64,000 nucleotides of DNA from Sclerodactyla briareus. Lineage: Eukaryota > Echinodermata > Holothuroidea > Dendrochirotida > Sclerodactylidae. Shown piece after piece: positions 36,446 to 48,590 of this stretch; positions within the stretch are counted from its first letter, which is position 1, and every line of letters starts with the position of its first letter. The notes below the pieces were generated by a model that worked only from the letters and a program-made list of their open reading frames with translations, searched no databases and was not told where the DNA came from. The stretch lies in assembly GCA_026419785.1 (NCBI GenBank), contig JAODTK010000278.1, forward strand, positions 62,001 through 126,000. The letters run 5' to 3'. Both the position numbers and the translations under genes were made by a program.

Positions 36446-37590
36446 TATCGGACATAGACGTCACAATGTTATTTTCAATAAGATGTACACCTTTTGCGAT
36501 ACATAGATGATTTTATCAGTCCTCATTTCAAAATATTGCAAACTATTTAATCTCGAACGATAAAATCATCAGATGAGATGAATTGGGCAATGCAGTGATA
36601 AACTTCCGCAATTCTGCAAAGATGCTGGAAGGCCAAACGGCCGTACTGGGGGGCGTTTGCCCGAAACGTGGGTTCTTTGTGATAATTATTGGTTTTGATG
36701 AGTGTTTGGTCATTGGATGTATGAGAAAATCGCCTCTGATTGATCTGCTCAGCCCCTATTTGCCACCATACATAGGACCTACAAAACCATGATTTTAGGT
36801 TGGAATCCATAATGCTCTCCTCATATGATCTACAATAATAACGTGACCGTGAGGGCATGGGAAGGAGCGGTGTTGCGCCGGCGTTACCCAGTATCACTTC
36901 ACATGCAAGGCAATAGATAATGCGGTTGAGTATGTGGCCAGGGATGTGTGGTGTTTGGTGGCTGTTTTGAGAGGGGAAGGGGATGGTCCGTAAATTTCTA
37001 ATGCAAATGTAACAGTTCTCCCTGAAGGGTCGATCCCAGCCTGACGTCTTGGCAGGAACTTCCCTAATTCTTAATTCTTATTTCTTAGTGATTCATCAAG
37101 TGTGCTTCTTTGGGCATAGGCGCATCTCCCGGTGGCGTCCTGTTCGCCGTGTTCCTGTCTAACTTTCTTGTCATTGTCTTTCCATAATCTTGTGGAATCG
37201 GTTCCTGTGTGAAACGCATATTTTGTAGCGCCAGCAGGATTTTTTAAAAATTTCCCACCTGATCACCATTCTTCCTGGAATAGGAAAAGAGTTTGAGTGC
37301 TGTAATTTTTACTGAAGTTCTTGTAGATAATAACGATAATGATAATAAATAGATTTATATACGCCAAATCAGCGATACAGGTTTGCTGCCAGGCACTTAA
37401 CGGAGGCACTCACGCAACAGACAGATTAAGTAATGAGTCCCCCGCCCCCCCCCCCCCCCCCCCCCCCCCTTCACTTATCTAATGGGGAAGGTTTTTTCAC
37501 AATGTTCTCATTGGTCTGGTAGTCGATCCCACAGGTAAGGTGCTGCGAACATGAAGCATCGATATCCATAGTCTCAAACGGTGATTTGGA
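36446..37590. other. Intergenic DNA with C25 homopolymer
   Basis: No gene is supportable. A run of about 25 C lies at 37,445-37,469. Confidence 0.5.
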
Positions 37591-37770
37591 CAGTTAACTA
37601 TCCCTTAGCAAGAATCGAGTTCCCGGCATGATAATACAAAGACCAGTAGTTGATGAAATATCACGGATGTTCCAGGTGGATGGCACAAATGCACGCAACA
37701 TGATTGTGAATTAATTTTTCCGTGCGAACAGGTAGCCAGTGGCGCTCTCTCAGAACGGAGTTTGTGGACA
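37590..37770 (-). mobile_element. LINE ORF2 C-terminal remnant
   Basis: The minus strand reads VLRERHWLPVRTEKLIHNHV and then, in a neighbouring frame, YFINYWSLYYHAG. The first piece matches the very common non-LTR ORF2 segment 'LHWLPVRxRIxFKIxxLxxK', and the second fits the following 'PxYLxDLLxxYxPxR' segment. No reverse transcriptase core is nearby. It is a short dead fragment. Confidence 0.5.
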
Positions 37771-38650
37771 CCGTTTTCTCTTCTGTGTAACGATGCGTGC
37801 TGCGGGGAATTATGTATTCCCTGGTAGTGTCCGTATGCAAAACACTGGGTAGGCCACCACACAAAAGTAAAGAATTCAAGAATCCACTGAGTTACACTGG
37901 CAGAATCATATCTCAGCACAGGTCTTCATCAAGGAAGTTCCTAAATAAACTTATATTTCTTAACGGCAGTTGCAGAACGGCAAAGAGATTCAATGGAATC
38001 TCCATGATAGTTGGTTATCAAATAGGCACCAAAGGTACTGACATTACTAGAGCATGAAGAATTGATCTATCATGAATGATTGGCATCATTTTCAATATCA
38101 TTGATGAGCTTACTTTATCAAATATTGTGAAGGCTGAATGGAGATTGAAAAGATGTGTTGTGATTTTATTCCGTGACAAAGTCAGAGGAATCTATTGCAG
38201 TCATGGCAGTGTGTGTGTGCGTGTGTGATTGTGACGCCCAACCTTGTAAACACGATGCCGAACCCTCCCTGGTGGATGAAGTTCATACTTGGTATATCGG
38301 GTATCCATAAGGAGCACATGATCCATTGTTTTGGGGTCAGGTTGGTGAAAGGTCATCTGAGGTTGGGAGAGGTCGAATATGAAATCTTTGTGAACACGAT
38401 GAGTACAGGAATGCTTGATCCAATCAGCGTAAAAATTGGTACACAGATCTCCTATAGGGAGTTACAGGAAACCATATGTTTTTGGTGTGGACCGGGGGGC
38501 AGTTTTTGGGGAAATTGAAAATTGTGAAAAACGAAATGAGTTGGCAAAATTTTTAAGCTCATTAACGCAGCGACTTCAACTCCACCTGGATGGATGACTC
38601 ATCTGGTAATGGGTTCTCTCTTTAGAGGAGATATTCTCATGGTTGTTATC

Positions 38651-38663
38651 AGGTCAAAGGTCA
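38651..38663 (+). promoter_or_regulatory. DR1 nuclear-receptor-type motif
   Basis: A perfect AGGTCAAAGGTCA, the canonical direct repeat with one-base spacing bound by RXR/HNF4-type receptors in animals. It sits in a repeat, so function is only a possibility. Confidence 0.3.
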
Positions 38664-39049
38664 TTTGCGGGTTAAGAGAGGGCAAAGTCTGAAAATCTTG
38701 TAACATGATAAAAGTCTAGAATGCCCTGGTTCGACAGTGATTGAAATTCGTATTCCCCCCCAGCTGCTCGTAGGAGGAAGTACACGAAGTTAAGGAACCC
38801 TATTGTGTCTGTGGGGGACTGGAGTTCAGTTTTCAGAAAATCGTGGAGAAAACTAATAATTTGGCAAATTAGCTTGTTAACACATTATTTTGGGGTCGGG
38901 GTCAGGAGCAGGGGAAAAAAAAGTGGAAAATTGTGAAAATTGATAATTGTCAAGTGACTTGTTGAACATAACTTGACCCCTCTTGGATGGATGAAGCTCA
39001 TACTTGGGTATGTGGGTCTCCCATGATGATTAGAGATCTCTTTGGGGTC

Positions 39050-39062
39050 AGGTCAGAGGTCA
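39050..39062 (+). promoter_or_regulatory. DR1-type motif in repeat
   Basis: AGGTCAGAGGTCA, two perfect half-sites with one base between, in the 38.2-39.3 kb repeat. Another AGGTCA follows at 39,067. Confidence 0.3.
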
Positions 39063-39564
39063 TCTGAGGTCAGAAGTCCAAAGTTGAAATCTTGTTACTG
39101 ATAAGTCCAGACGTTGCCTGGACAATGAAGGAAATTTGGTATATGCCTCTGAGGACCTCACGCCTGGTATGGATGAGATCAAACTTTATGTGAGTACCCA
39201 TTAATGAGTGCTACGTGATCCCTATTTAATAGAATTTTGGTTAACATGTGAAGTTGACAATGCTTAACTTCAAGTCAGGATCAGTCAAGGAATCATGTAG
39301 TAGTATGGTATATTATGTGTGCAATTTTTCCACACAAGGCAGTACATCAGAGGGCGCTCTAGGCATTTGCAGTCCACTAGTGCATGTGCACTTGTTCAGC
39401 AGAACGTATGACACTTTATACTGACATACTGTAGAGTCAACTGGCAGTGATTGAAGTTCTTCGCCAAATTGTCGATCTCTGAGATCAGGGTGGTTGGAAC
39501 CAAATATACACGTTTAAACCAGATAAACCTGTTCATAGCAGTGGTTTCAGTAATTAGTGCAATG

Positions 39565-40020
39565 ACCTAGCGGTTTGTTGCAACAGAGACGACTGTTGGT
39601 ACATGGTTTGAATCCAGCTGTGGACGGGACGTTATTCCCTAAGGGCTGTATGGCAAGTGTCAATGGGCGAAGTTCTTCATTTTCACCAAGTTACGCTGGG
39701 TGCAGTGGATTGCTGGAGTTACTGGGGTTGGTTACGGGGTTGTTTTCTGATGTGAGTTGTCTGGTGGGCGGTTTCACGTTGGGCTTTTGAACATCATGCT
39801 GTAGCTCCTCCGAACCTGGATGATGGGGTCCTGAAGTTTACTGATAGTATTTTCGGATGGGGATGTAAAGTGGCAGTCCCGGTAGCAGGTATGAGGAAAT
39901 GGTTACACCCTGCCTCGAATCCTGGCCCTATTTCCCCTGAGCACTAGTGCGAGAAGAGAAGATCTGGGACAAAGTTATCTCCGGCGCTCATTCACGATCA
40001 CTTCAGCCTGGGTTCTTACT
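39565..40020 (+). mobile_element. SINE-like element, copy 2
   Basis: This copy shares the order of blocks with copy 1 at 25.8-26.2 kb: box-A-like TGACCTAGCGG, box-B-like TGGTTTGAATCC, then CGGATGGGGATGTAAAGTGG, CCTGAGCACTAGTGCGAGAA and CGCTCATTCACGATCACTTC. The internal promoter is less well conserved than in copy 1. About 450 bases are covered, in line with longer tRNA-derived SINEs. There is no coding capacity. Confidence 0.62.
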
Positions 40021-40329
40021 TGAGCCTTCTTAATTTGCTTCTTGAACCCATAGAAATCGAATAAAATAACCACTTAATGTGAAATAGGCGAGATGAGCGG
40101 TTTGAGAACCCAACTTTGTTATATTTCCATATATTGTATTTTCACGAGCTAACGATTCCCGCTTCCCTCCCCACCAGATGAATCTTTCCAGGATTCTTCC
40201 AAGTCGACCAAGTCAGTGAAATCTATGTAGTCACTAACGCTGGGTGAAGTAGAAAAGAAAGCCGGTAAGCCTTGGTTTTCTACCGGACACGAGAGACTGT
40301 CCGTTCATTACCTTCGCCTTAGGCACTAG

Positions 40330-40545
40330 TTGATTCCTGGTCTACGCGAACATCCCAACTCACAGTACATACTGTTTGACGTCTTGCTATCACGACTGTA
40401 TGGTATTTATAGGTCATTTCAATTCACTGCTGGATGGCGTGCACTGGGGATTCCTGGTCTACTAAGCATCCCATCACAATCAGTTTCACTTATTCAACTT
40501 ACACCATATTGTACTTTTCACTCCACCCCGGCTAGAACAAGCTTA
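40330..40545 (+). repeat. 107-bp-family repeat, degenerate copies
   Basis: It contains 'CTCACAGTACATACTGTTTGACG' and 'GCACTGGGGATTCCTGGTCTAC' blocks that match the 107-bp unit best preserved at 44.9-45.2 kb, here in two degenerate units. Confidence 0.6.
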
Positions 40546-40884
40546 GGCATATATATGACTTAGCAAAATGGGATCGAGCGGGAGAAAATTCAAACCAAAT
40601 CACGCAAACCGCTAAGGATAACTTAATCCCGATAGACAACGTCGGAAGAATAATGCTCCCAGCAAGATTTGAATGACGATGAAAGCAGATGGGTGATTGT
40701 CGGCGATGAAAAATCGATGAATGAAATCTTAGGGCCAAGACTTGCTCCCATGAACTTAAACGTTCAACTGGCCAAATAAGGACGATAGGGGTTTCCAGTC
40801 CCGGACTATGTAAAATTGCCAGATTTTCAATGCGCAGGGTGGGATGGCAAAAGTGCAATATGGGGTAAGTATCGTAGTTCACAG

Positions 40885-41150
40885 ATCCACAAACCAGTAC
40901 GTAATGTTTGACGTATTGGTATATAAGACTGTCTGTTGGTGACAGCGTCTAATTTACCTGCTTGAATGGCCGCAGTGCACTGGTGGATTTCTCGTCTACA
41001 GCATTCAACTTCAGTAAAATAAGTTTGACGTATGCATAAAGACTATGTTGGTAAGAGCATCTAATTTCCTGCTTGAGGCCTCAGGCACTGGTGGAATTTC
41101 CATCCACTCACAGTACGTAATGTTTAAAGTATTGCATATGCCGAGTTTCC
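40885..41150 (+). repeat. 107-bp-family repeat, 2-3 copies
   Basis: Units with 'CAGTACGTAATGTTTGACGT', 'TGTTGGTAAGAGCATCTAAT' and 'CCACTCACAGTACGTAATG' occur here. It is the same family as 44.9-45.2 kb, with spacing near 107 and small indels. Confidence 0.7.
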
Positions 41151-42780
41151 GTTAGGTCTGCAATGCCAATAGTCCCTGGACTCGCAGCACAAAAAGCCAA
41201 GAGTCCTGCCAATTTTTTCAAGAGTCCCAACCAGTTTTTGGGAGAGTCCCACTTCAACAAACATTTATGCAAAATAAGAAAAGAGTACACTGGATGATGT
41301 CTAAACATTAATATGACATGGCTTTTTTTAGTTCCGATGTACCTATTTTTACACAAAATGCATGCTTATATTATAAATATTGTATTGTTATGTTTTTGTT
41401 TACTTTCATGCGGTCGGAGCAATGAACATACAGACATTTTCAAATAAAAAATACATCTCTATGTTCCGACCTGTGTGTTTCAATACATAAGTCAGAACAT
41501 CGGAAGGTCAGAACATAGGAGTGTCAACGAGTATGGGGAAGCTAACACAAAATCCACATTACAAAATAATCCGCCGCAGCTGAGTCGCTCACTATGCGCA
41601 CACCCCTCTTTCTCCCAGTACTCATGACCGCGCTGTCCTAACCCCAGTACCTGTTTTCATTTACACCGGTATGACAAGACCTACATTGTTCTGTTTCTAC
41701 CGAAATAACTGAAAATTCTGTCAATCCAAACCACATTCATAGTCAAAACTTTCCTTCCATCCACACCGGGATCATTTTTTGTTCTACGCTACCGAATAAC
41801 ACCGGCCCGTGAATCACCAACAGTTTCTCCGCAGGGCTTCCGTCCCTGTTACCAATCACTAACATCATTCAACTAAATATCTGCATATTGCAGGGAGGGT
41901 CTGGTACAGCATTTTTGATTGGACTTAGAGTGGATGTGGGAATGGATGAATCAGCTGTGTAACCAGTGTTTACCTAGGTCTCAAAATGTGGGGGGTGGGA
42001 TTCCCCCCTCATATTTTTTCAAAAAGGGATTTTGAAATCTGGGGGGCGGTTCTCAGAAAATAGATCAGTGATCTTGGTACCATGCATACCGCCGAACATT
42101 GCCCGTTGCCAGTTTTTAACAATAGAAAAGGATGTGTTTGCTAAGGGGTTTAACAACTCCCTCCTGTCCTGGCCCAAGTTTGTCTCCCTGACTCCCTCTC
42201 TCCAGTCGACTACATTGCAAGCTATTGCTACATAAGTTACACTGTCACCCTGGGATTGCACAACAATGCCATACCTTCCATCCTATCTCATAGCTACATT
42301 ACTCTCGCCCAAAGGGCAAAACCTCCAACAGCAACATTTTTCTGGCCCATATGAATGTTTTTTCCTGCGAATTGTATTTTGTGTGAATCATAAAAAAACA
42401 AAACTTATAACGTCCAATGGCTTTACTAGTTCCCACATGGTAGCCAGCAGTGGGCCTAAGCTACTGAACTTGTTATGATTTTGTACAGGGACCACACACA
42501 GCTTAGATCAGAAAAGTGCTATTTGAAGACACTTGCAACGAGCATGATTCACTCTCTTTTCGTGGAATTGTTTGTACAACCCCATCAACATGCCTGTGTT
42601 CATTATTTGATGATGTTTAAATGTTTTCAATGAGATTTTAACGTTATTTTTACAGTGAAATTTTGGTCCCATTCCACATGGTTAACATATAATGTGTACA
42701 TGCCCCAGTTTCTCTACAAAATCATGTCACTGAAAGTTATCAATATTTGCGGGCTTCGTAAGTAACGTAAAAAATAGTTT
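41151..42780. other. Intergenic DNA
   Basis: No gene is supportable. The stretch has mixed composition with no tandem structure that I can see. Confidence 0.4.
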
Positions 42781-42799
42781 TTTCTCTCATGTCCTGCAG

Positions 42800-42954
42800 T
42801 GTACGATGTCTGACACACAATTGTGACACGATGAAAAATGCCTCACATACAGTAGGATATATTGGTGTGGGCATGATTGCGTGCTTTGGGAAGAGGGTTG
42901 TGGCGAATATTAAAGACGTATCTTTGTGCGTGATGTCAAACACGTGCGTCCCAG
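42800..42954 (+). CDS. Exon-like segment, unrecognised
   Basis: Bounded by CCTGCAG and CCCAG|GTACGG, 155 bases stay open and include SHTVGYIGVGMIACFGKRVV and NIKDVSLCVMSNT. The frame in fact runs open beyond the donor to 43,052. I do not recognise it. The minus strand is also open here (about 94 codons), which weakens the case. It is included only because the boundaries and length are exon-like. Confidence 0.15.
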
Positions 42955-43084
42955 GTACGGCGGTCCTGAATCTTGTGCTCCCTGGGAATATCCGTGCCTC
43001 TAGGGACCCAATCCGGGTTAACAAACCAGAAACCCTGATAACTGTATGGTAAGTTTAGGATGGCATCCAATTTAAAATGCCTGT

Positions 43085-43190
43085 AAGGCATGCACTGCTG
43101 GATTCCCTGGTCTACCAAGCATTCAATCACAGTACGTAATGTTTGACGTATTGCATATACGACTAATGTTGGGTAGAGCATCTACAACTC
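43085..43190 (+). repeat. 107-bp-family repeat, single copy
   Basis: One unit has 'GCACTGCTGGATTCCCTGGTC', 'CAGTACGTAATGTTTGACGT', 'ATTGCATATACGACT' and 'TTGGGTAGAGCATCTA', matching the family at 44.9 kb. Confidence 0.75.
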
Positions 43191-44880
43191 ATGATCAGGG
43201 TTCGAAATAACCGACGGCAACCAAAACCGACGACACTTGGCTGTCTGTACCTACATGATGTGCCCGCATGCCCCCTCAAAATCATGCTAAACCGACAGCC
43301 AAACCTTCCGTCGGCCCTGGGTTTATGGCCGCCGATGCCCCTGCCAAAATAACTTATCGTCCAGATGTATGTCTTAAAAAAATCTGACTAACCATGTCAA
43401 AGTCTGACTTTTGAAGCATCTAGATCGCGTCTGCCTAAACTAACGTTATACAATGCCACATATAGACAGCGTCTGCAAGAAACAATTGGGCTGTCCATCT
43501 CGATCATTGAATTACCCGACAACTACGTTGTGCCTAACCAGCACTATAGGCTACATGGTGCAGCCTGCGAAGTCGTTGGATCTATCTATATGCACGAACG
43601 TATGACTGGTGCTGTAGTAGTGTCAATTTCGGCGGTCGCACACAGCGTGGTTTTCGCATTAAATAATCCCCTCAATTAACAAATGTCCTTTTTCCATAAA
43701 AAAATTCTAGTACAAATAACCATTTGCTTCACTGTCAGTGAATAAAATTTTGACCAATTCAAAGGACGGCGTGATCATTCCCGTTATTCAAAAATTGAGG
43801 GACCAACTGACACGTATTTACGGTGTTGTTTTCATTACCGAAGTTTTTCACATTTTCAAATAAAAAAAATACATTCCCGCTTACATTAACACTGTGAAAA
43901 TTGATAAGGAACAAAACTTTCCCCTCACCCGCCCTAGGCTATCGTCGAATCAATTCAATTTGCCGTAAATATTTTCTGAAATGTTGAGGCAAACTAAACA
44001 ATTGTATTTTCTATCACTCACATTTTCTGCAAATATCATCAACGTTCAGCGACAATCGACGCGATCGATGTTCGGCAGCGTAGCGCGAGGTGTCGTCATT
44101 ATGTGATATTGAACATGTTATGAAATTACAATGCTCTGATTAGTTGGGGGGCGATTACTAGCATCACAGTGGGTACCAACAACCATATACCAGTTCCGTG
44201 AAATAAAGGCTTTTTAATACAGACTGCAAGCACGTGTAATTGTATTGCGTATATATAAGATTGTGGTCGCAGGCTGTAACTCAAACAGAGTATATTATTA
44301 TTCCACTGCTCAGTGAACACTGTAAAATGAAGACAATTTGAACACTTAAAAAGTGTTTCAGCAGAATATTTTGATATAGCGCAAGGGTGGTTATACAAGG
44401 AGAGCTTGAAGTTGAATTGACCTGTGTGATACACAGCTGTTGTGTGGTACAGTATAAACAAGTAACACATAACGTCCATGATTTTTTCTAGACTACGTGA
44501 ATAACGGTACCAGCACCGATACCGGTTGCAAGGAACGTTCTACCGGGTTTCCGCAAAAAATCGTACGCGCACCCTAAATTAGGGTTATAGATAGATCGAT
44601 AGATACGAGAGAGGCTGTCTGACAGTAGACACCCACTACTTGACCTACTGTCTGTAGAACTGGACAGGACTGTCTAAAGTCAACTAAAACCTTGTTACTA
44701 CCCAATTGCTTATTTTTGCTTCACTGGTATGCAATGGATTGCTAAAAACGAAAATGGCCGTGAGTGCACTCTTCATTTCATTTTTGGCCGTGGTGCCCTT
44801 ACCAATGGCCGTGGTGCCCCTTATTATCAACTGGAAACAATGGTCATTTGGCCGTGCCCCTTTTGATTCTTATTTCAAGC
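43191..44880. other. Intergenic DNA
   Basis: No gene is supportable. The stretch from 43,195 to 43,330 (GGGTTCGAAATAACCGACGG, later CCGTCGGCCCTGGG) has an inverted-repeat flavour around CCGACGG and may be a small element. A GATA-type microsatellite (GATAGATCGATAGATA) lies at 44,590. Confidence 0.4.
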
Positions 44881-44884
44881 CTTG

Positions 44885-45250
44885 CAACAGTACGTATGGT
44901 TTGACGTATTGCATATAAGACTGTATATGTTGGTAAGAGCATCCAATTTCCTGCTTGAATGCCTCAGGCAGTGGTGGAATTTCCATCCAACTCACAGTAC
45001 GTATGGTTTGACGTATTGCATATAAGACTGTATATGTTGGTAAGAGCATCTAATTTACTGCTTGAATGCCTCAGGCACTGGTGGAATTTCCATCCAACTC
45101 ACAGTACGTAATGTTTGACGTATTGCATATAAGACTGTATATGTTGGTAAGAGCATCCAATTTCCTGCTTGAATGCCTCAGGCACTGGTGGATTACTGGT
45201 CTATCGAGCATTCAACTCACAGTAAACGTAATGTTTGAACAGTTTGGCTA
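44885..45250 (+). repeat. 107-bp tandem repeat, best-preserved block
   Basis: CAGTAC starts at 44,888, 44,995 and 45,102, a period of exactly 107, with a fourth, altered copy at 45,220. Each unit carries GTACGTA, TTTGACGTATTGCATATAAG, TTGGTAAGAGCATC, CCTGCTTGAATGCCTCAGGC and GTGGAATTTCCATCCAACTC. The first three units are nearly identical, so the amplification is recent. There is no coding capacity. Confidence 0.93.
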
Positions 45251-46900
45251 TAAGAACTGTTGGTTAAAACAAACAAAGTTTTAGAAGCACCGCATTGAGC
45301 CAGCCCACAGACATCTAACGGGGCACACGTGCGGTTAGCCACAGCTGGCCGAGTTTTTGTCAGTGATGTCCCTAAATATATTAAAGCCCTGCTTGTTTGA
45401 AACTTGAACAATCGGCTTCTTCAACTTTCTGCTTTAGATCCATTGTGTGGTCACTGTGCCATTTCAGGATTAATCCACCAGCTCTGTGGTCTGTGCACAT
45501 GGCTTTCATAGAGGCCAGTTACCAAAAAAAAATCTCCCAATTTTCAATTCACGATCAGTTGATATCCCCAGGGAGCAATATTCCTCATTCCAGATGGAAC
45601 AATATTCCAATTTGTTGCTTGCGAATTGGCACATAGGAAAAGGTAATAATTTGTGTCTGATCAGAGAAGTGCAGGAAGTTGAAATTATATTTGTTTGACC
45701 CTCAAACCTTTGAAAGTAATAATGTGAGAAGTGCTCCTCCTTATCCTGGCATCAGAAATTACACGACACAGAGCTATAAACTACTGCTGGTACGATTCAA
45801 TGCCACACCCAACCCTCCGCCTCGCTACTGCGAGTATCATATTAAAGTTTGCATGCAATTAGACTTCCCCCGGATTTCATTTGTCTCAGAGGACCACATC
45901 TGACCGTATACTCAGTATCACAGTGTTTACTCACAGTGTGTGGGCTACAATATACTGTTTAGCCTTGTATGTGTGGATTCTGCAGAACTGTTTTACACTG
46001 TGCGAGTACTTGACGAGTACTCACAAATTTGCTTGCGAGTATTACATGAAGCTCACTACACGCTCCACTACAGTCTTAATTTAAAACACTACTGAAATGC
46101 CTTGGTGGCCTTGGTAAATTACTACACTTTCCCTCGGCTCCCTTTTCAAATTCTGAAAATGCCTAGGAGCCCAGCTTGAAATATTCGAGGAAATAAGCAT
46201 CAATATCATTGAAATGATGCCTGGTTCGATACCTAGCGATAGTAGAACTTCAGTCAAAATTACAGCACTCAAATCATTTCTTCTATTCTTGAAAATTGGT
46301 GATCACCTGTGCTCGCTTTCAAAAAAGCTGGCCGGCGGCAACAAATGTATATGTTTTGTCACAGGGACCTATTCCACAAAATTTGAATGTTGACATGTTA
46401 CTATCATTTCAACCAACTGTTTTTTCAATTGTAGTTTTTATATCAGTCAGTATGGGTAGCTCTGTGACTGGAAAGCAAGACATGAAATGAGGGCTCAATG
46501 GAACTTTAATTTGAGGCTTGATTCTATGAGGTTTTAAGCCATAACAAGCCTCAGTAATGAGCAGCACTTGTAAACATGCCTATACGAACATTACATGTAC
46601 GGCATGCATACTTATATCATAAGTCTTCCTCGGCCTCATCTCCCCCCCCCCCCCCCACCCACCTCTCAAAAAATCTCTCTACCCAGGCCATGTGCGAAGT
46701 CACTTTCAAGTTCTGTTTGATAACGATTATATGTTAAATTTATGATTCTCAGCTGTGTTAGCATCTTTATTCATCAAATATTAATAATCTTGTTATTCTA
46801 GCACTTTTCCGGGTCGGAGACTTTACTCGCGAAGTGCTTAACAGATATTACCCCTGTTCATTAATTGTACTTGTCAACACCCTACCGTACAAGCGCACCT
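45251..46900. other. Intergenic DNA
   Basis: No gene is supportable. A C-run lies at 46,642-46,656. Confidence 0.4.
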
Positions 46901-46905
46901 TCATC

Positions 46906-47405
46906 ATCGTGTCCCCTGGGGAACTTCTCAATGTCATGCAGCCACATACGGCACTTGATACTCTTCAGAAGCACCTCACAAGGTACCGCACTTTACACTT
47001 GTTGTGTGCGTGGGAACATTTCATGCCTTGTCCAACAGCACTGCAGAAAGTCTTCAGGCTTTCAATGGGCTCCGAACTCACAATCAATGGTTTTGCAGTT
47101 TGGATCTGTACCGACTGAGCTAATCTTCCTCAACAGAAAGCCTCAAGAGTTGAAATCATACAATAAATTGTTAATAATTGGAAAAAGTTCTGAAGTGCAC
47201 AAGGACATGCACGCTCACCATTATAGGCAGACGGAGCCCATTGGAAGCCCGAGACTCTTCCGCAGTGCTGTTGGACAAGGCATGTCTCCCACGCACCCCA
47301 TGTAAAAGTGGGTACCTTGTGAGGTGACTTGTGAAGCGTAAGTCGTGCCTGTATGTGGCTGCCCTATTGGGAAGTCCCCGGGGGGGGGGACCCATGAGTG
47401 ACGTA
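46906..47405. mobile_element. Foldback element with ~170-bp arms
   Basis: The left arm (46,906-47,078: CCTGGGGAACTTC..GCAGCCACATAC..CACCTCACAAGGTACC..CATGCCTTGTCCAACAGCAC..AATGGGCTCCG) is the inverted copy of the right arm (47,228-47,400: CGGAGCCCATTGGAAG..GTGCTGTTGGACAAGGCATG..GGTACCTTGTGAGGTG..GTATGTGGCTGC..GGGAAGTCCCCGGG). The spacer (47,079-47,227) is unrelated. A third copy in the right-arm orientation lies at 52,018-52,190. There is no transposase, so it is a non-autonomous repeat, either a true foldback or two SINE/MITE copies inserted head-to-head. Confidence 0.82.
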
Positions 47406-48376
47406 CAACTTGTGTGCACTTGGGAGCGAACAAGCGCAGAAATCGCGTGCCTAATTAGTAGCGGGTGTATCGCTATATAAGCACTGTACTGTATATATTA
47501 TATATGCATATGCATGCAATTTGTGTAAGTCATGAATATACATAACGTAGCTTTTGCATTTTGTCAATTGCACCATATTAGTAGACGACTCTCGCATTCA
47601 ATACAACAACCAAATACCTCCACAGGCATTTCAAGACTTTAATTAACATTACTCTCATACACAGTATGATCCATAGTTCCTCATGTTTGTTGAAAGAAAG
47701 TGTAAACCGAGTGTTTTGAATTTTATTCTCAGGCGCTTCTGATGCAACAATCAGAAGAAAAAAGAAGAAAGGGGGGAAAAACAAAGGGGCAACAAATGGA
47801 CCAATTTAATAGGCGGTGAACGGAGACGACACGCCCCGGCGGGTAGCGGGTAGAGGAGGTGACGTCGGAGAGGAAGCAAGTGGGGGCGCCCTGGACGAGG
47901 AAACTCGTCAGCAGGAACCATGAAACTCAGAAGGGGGATTCAAGGTGAAGATAAGAAAGATGAAAGTGAGCTATATGTCCCCAATCACCACCGTGTGGGG
48001 CAATAGACGACTGAGATAGTGCTTCTGATACAGTAGGGATGTGCAATATCTGTCATCTGCCTTGAGGTGTTGTCAGTGATGGAGGTGAGTGATAAAGCCA
48101 TACATTAAGGTCACTAGTCATGGGAAAGGTGACAGGCATTCGGTAACTTTCTATTTGTTACATTATGGCCGCTGAAACTCCAGAGGGAATTTCAGTCAAT
48201 TCGAGCATAACGCCAAGGCAAATCAGCTATTGTGATGAAAGTGCTGTGTGACAAATTTGATGTGAAAAGAAATTGATGTTGAACGTATTTCTGAACTCAT
48301 AACCAAAAAAAGCTGTAGCCTTCAAAGCAGAATACTATTAGGGGGACTTCCAGCCAAAAAATTTAAATGGATAGGA
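47406..48376. other. Intergenic DNA
   Basis: No gene is supportable. A purine-rich run (47,753-47,785) produces a Phe-rich frame on the other strand that is not a gene. Confidence 0.45.
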
Positions 48377-48590
48377 ATTATCCCTTATAATTGGTAGATA
48401 TGAACCATCATGAAGGTTGCAGTTTGCCAAATCACCAAATTATATGAAATTTGAGGAAGCCATATCTTCTCAAATGAAACTGCTATAAACCTGGAAAGTT
48501 GATATTTGAATTCATTTTTTGTTCTCTTCACATTATACAACCAAAAAGATTATTACTTTGCTGGACTTTGGGCTTCAATGATAGGAGTAC
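48377..48590 (+). repeat. Dispersed repeat, copy 2 (partner at 3.4 kb)
   Basis: Same orientation as the copy at 3,446-3,655; shared blocks include 'AATTGGTAGATATGA', 'AATTATATGAAATTTGAGG' and 'TTCTCTTCACATTA'. No coding capacity is visible. Confidence 0.7.

Larger units (their letters stand above)
38230..39290 (+). repeat. Imperfect tandem repeat family with AGGTCA blocks
   Basis: Openings of the type 'CCTGGTGGATGAAGTTCATAC' recur near 38,266, 38,584, 38,975 and 39,160. Each is followed by a variable stretch and then 'TTTGGGGTCAGGTCAGAGGTCAT' (best at 39,041-39,064; also 38,330-38,360 and 38,645-38,668). Spacing is irregular (about 190-390). The same family occurs at 10.8-11.2 and 49.8-50.0 kb. 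No coding capacity is visible. Confidence 0.6.
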
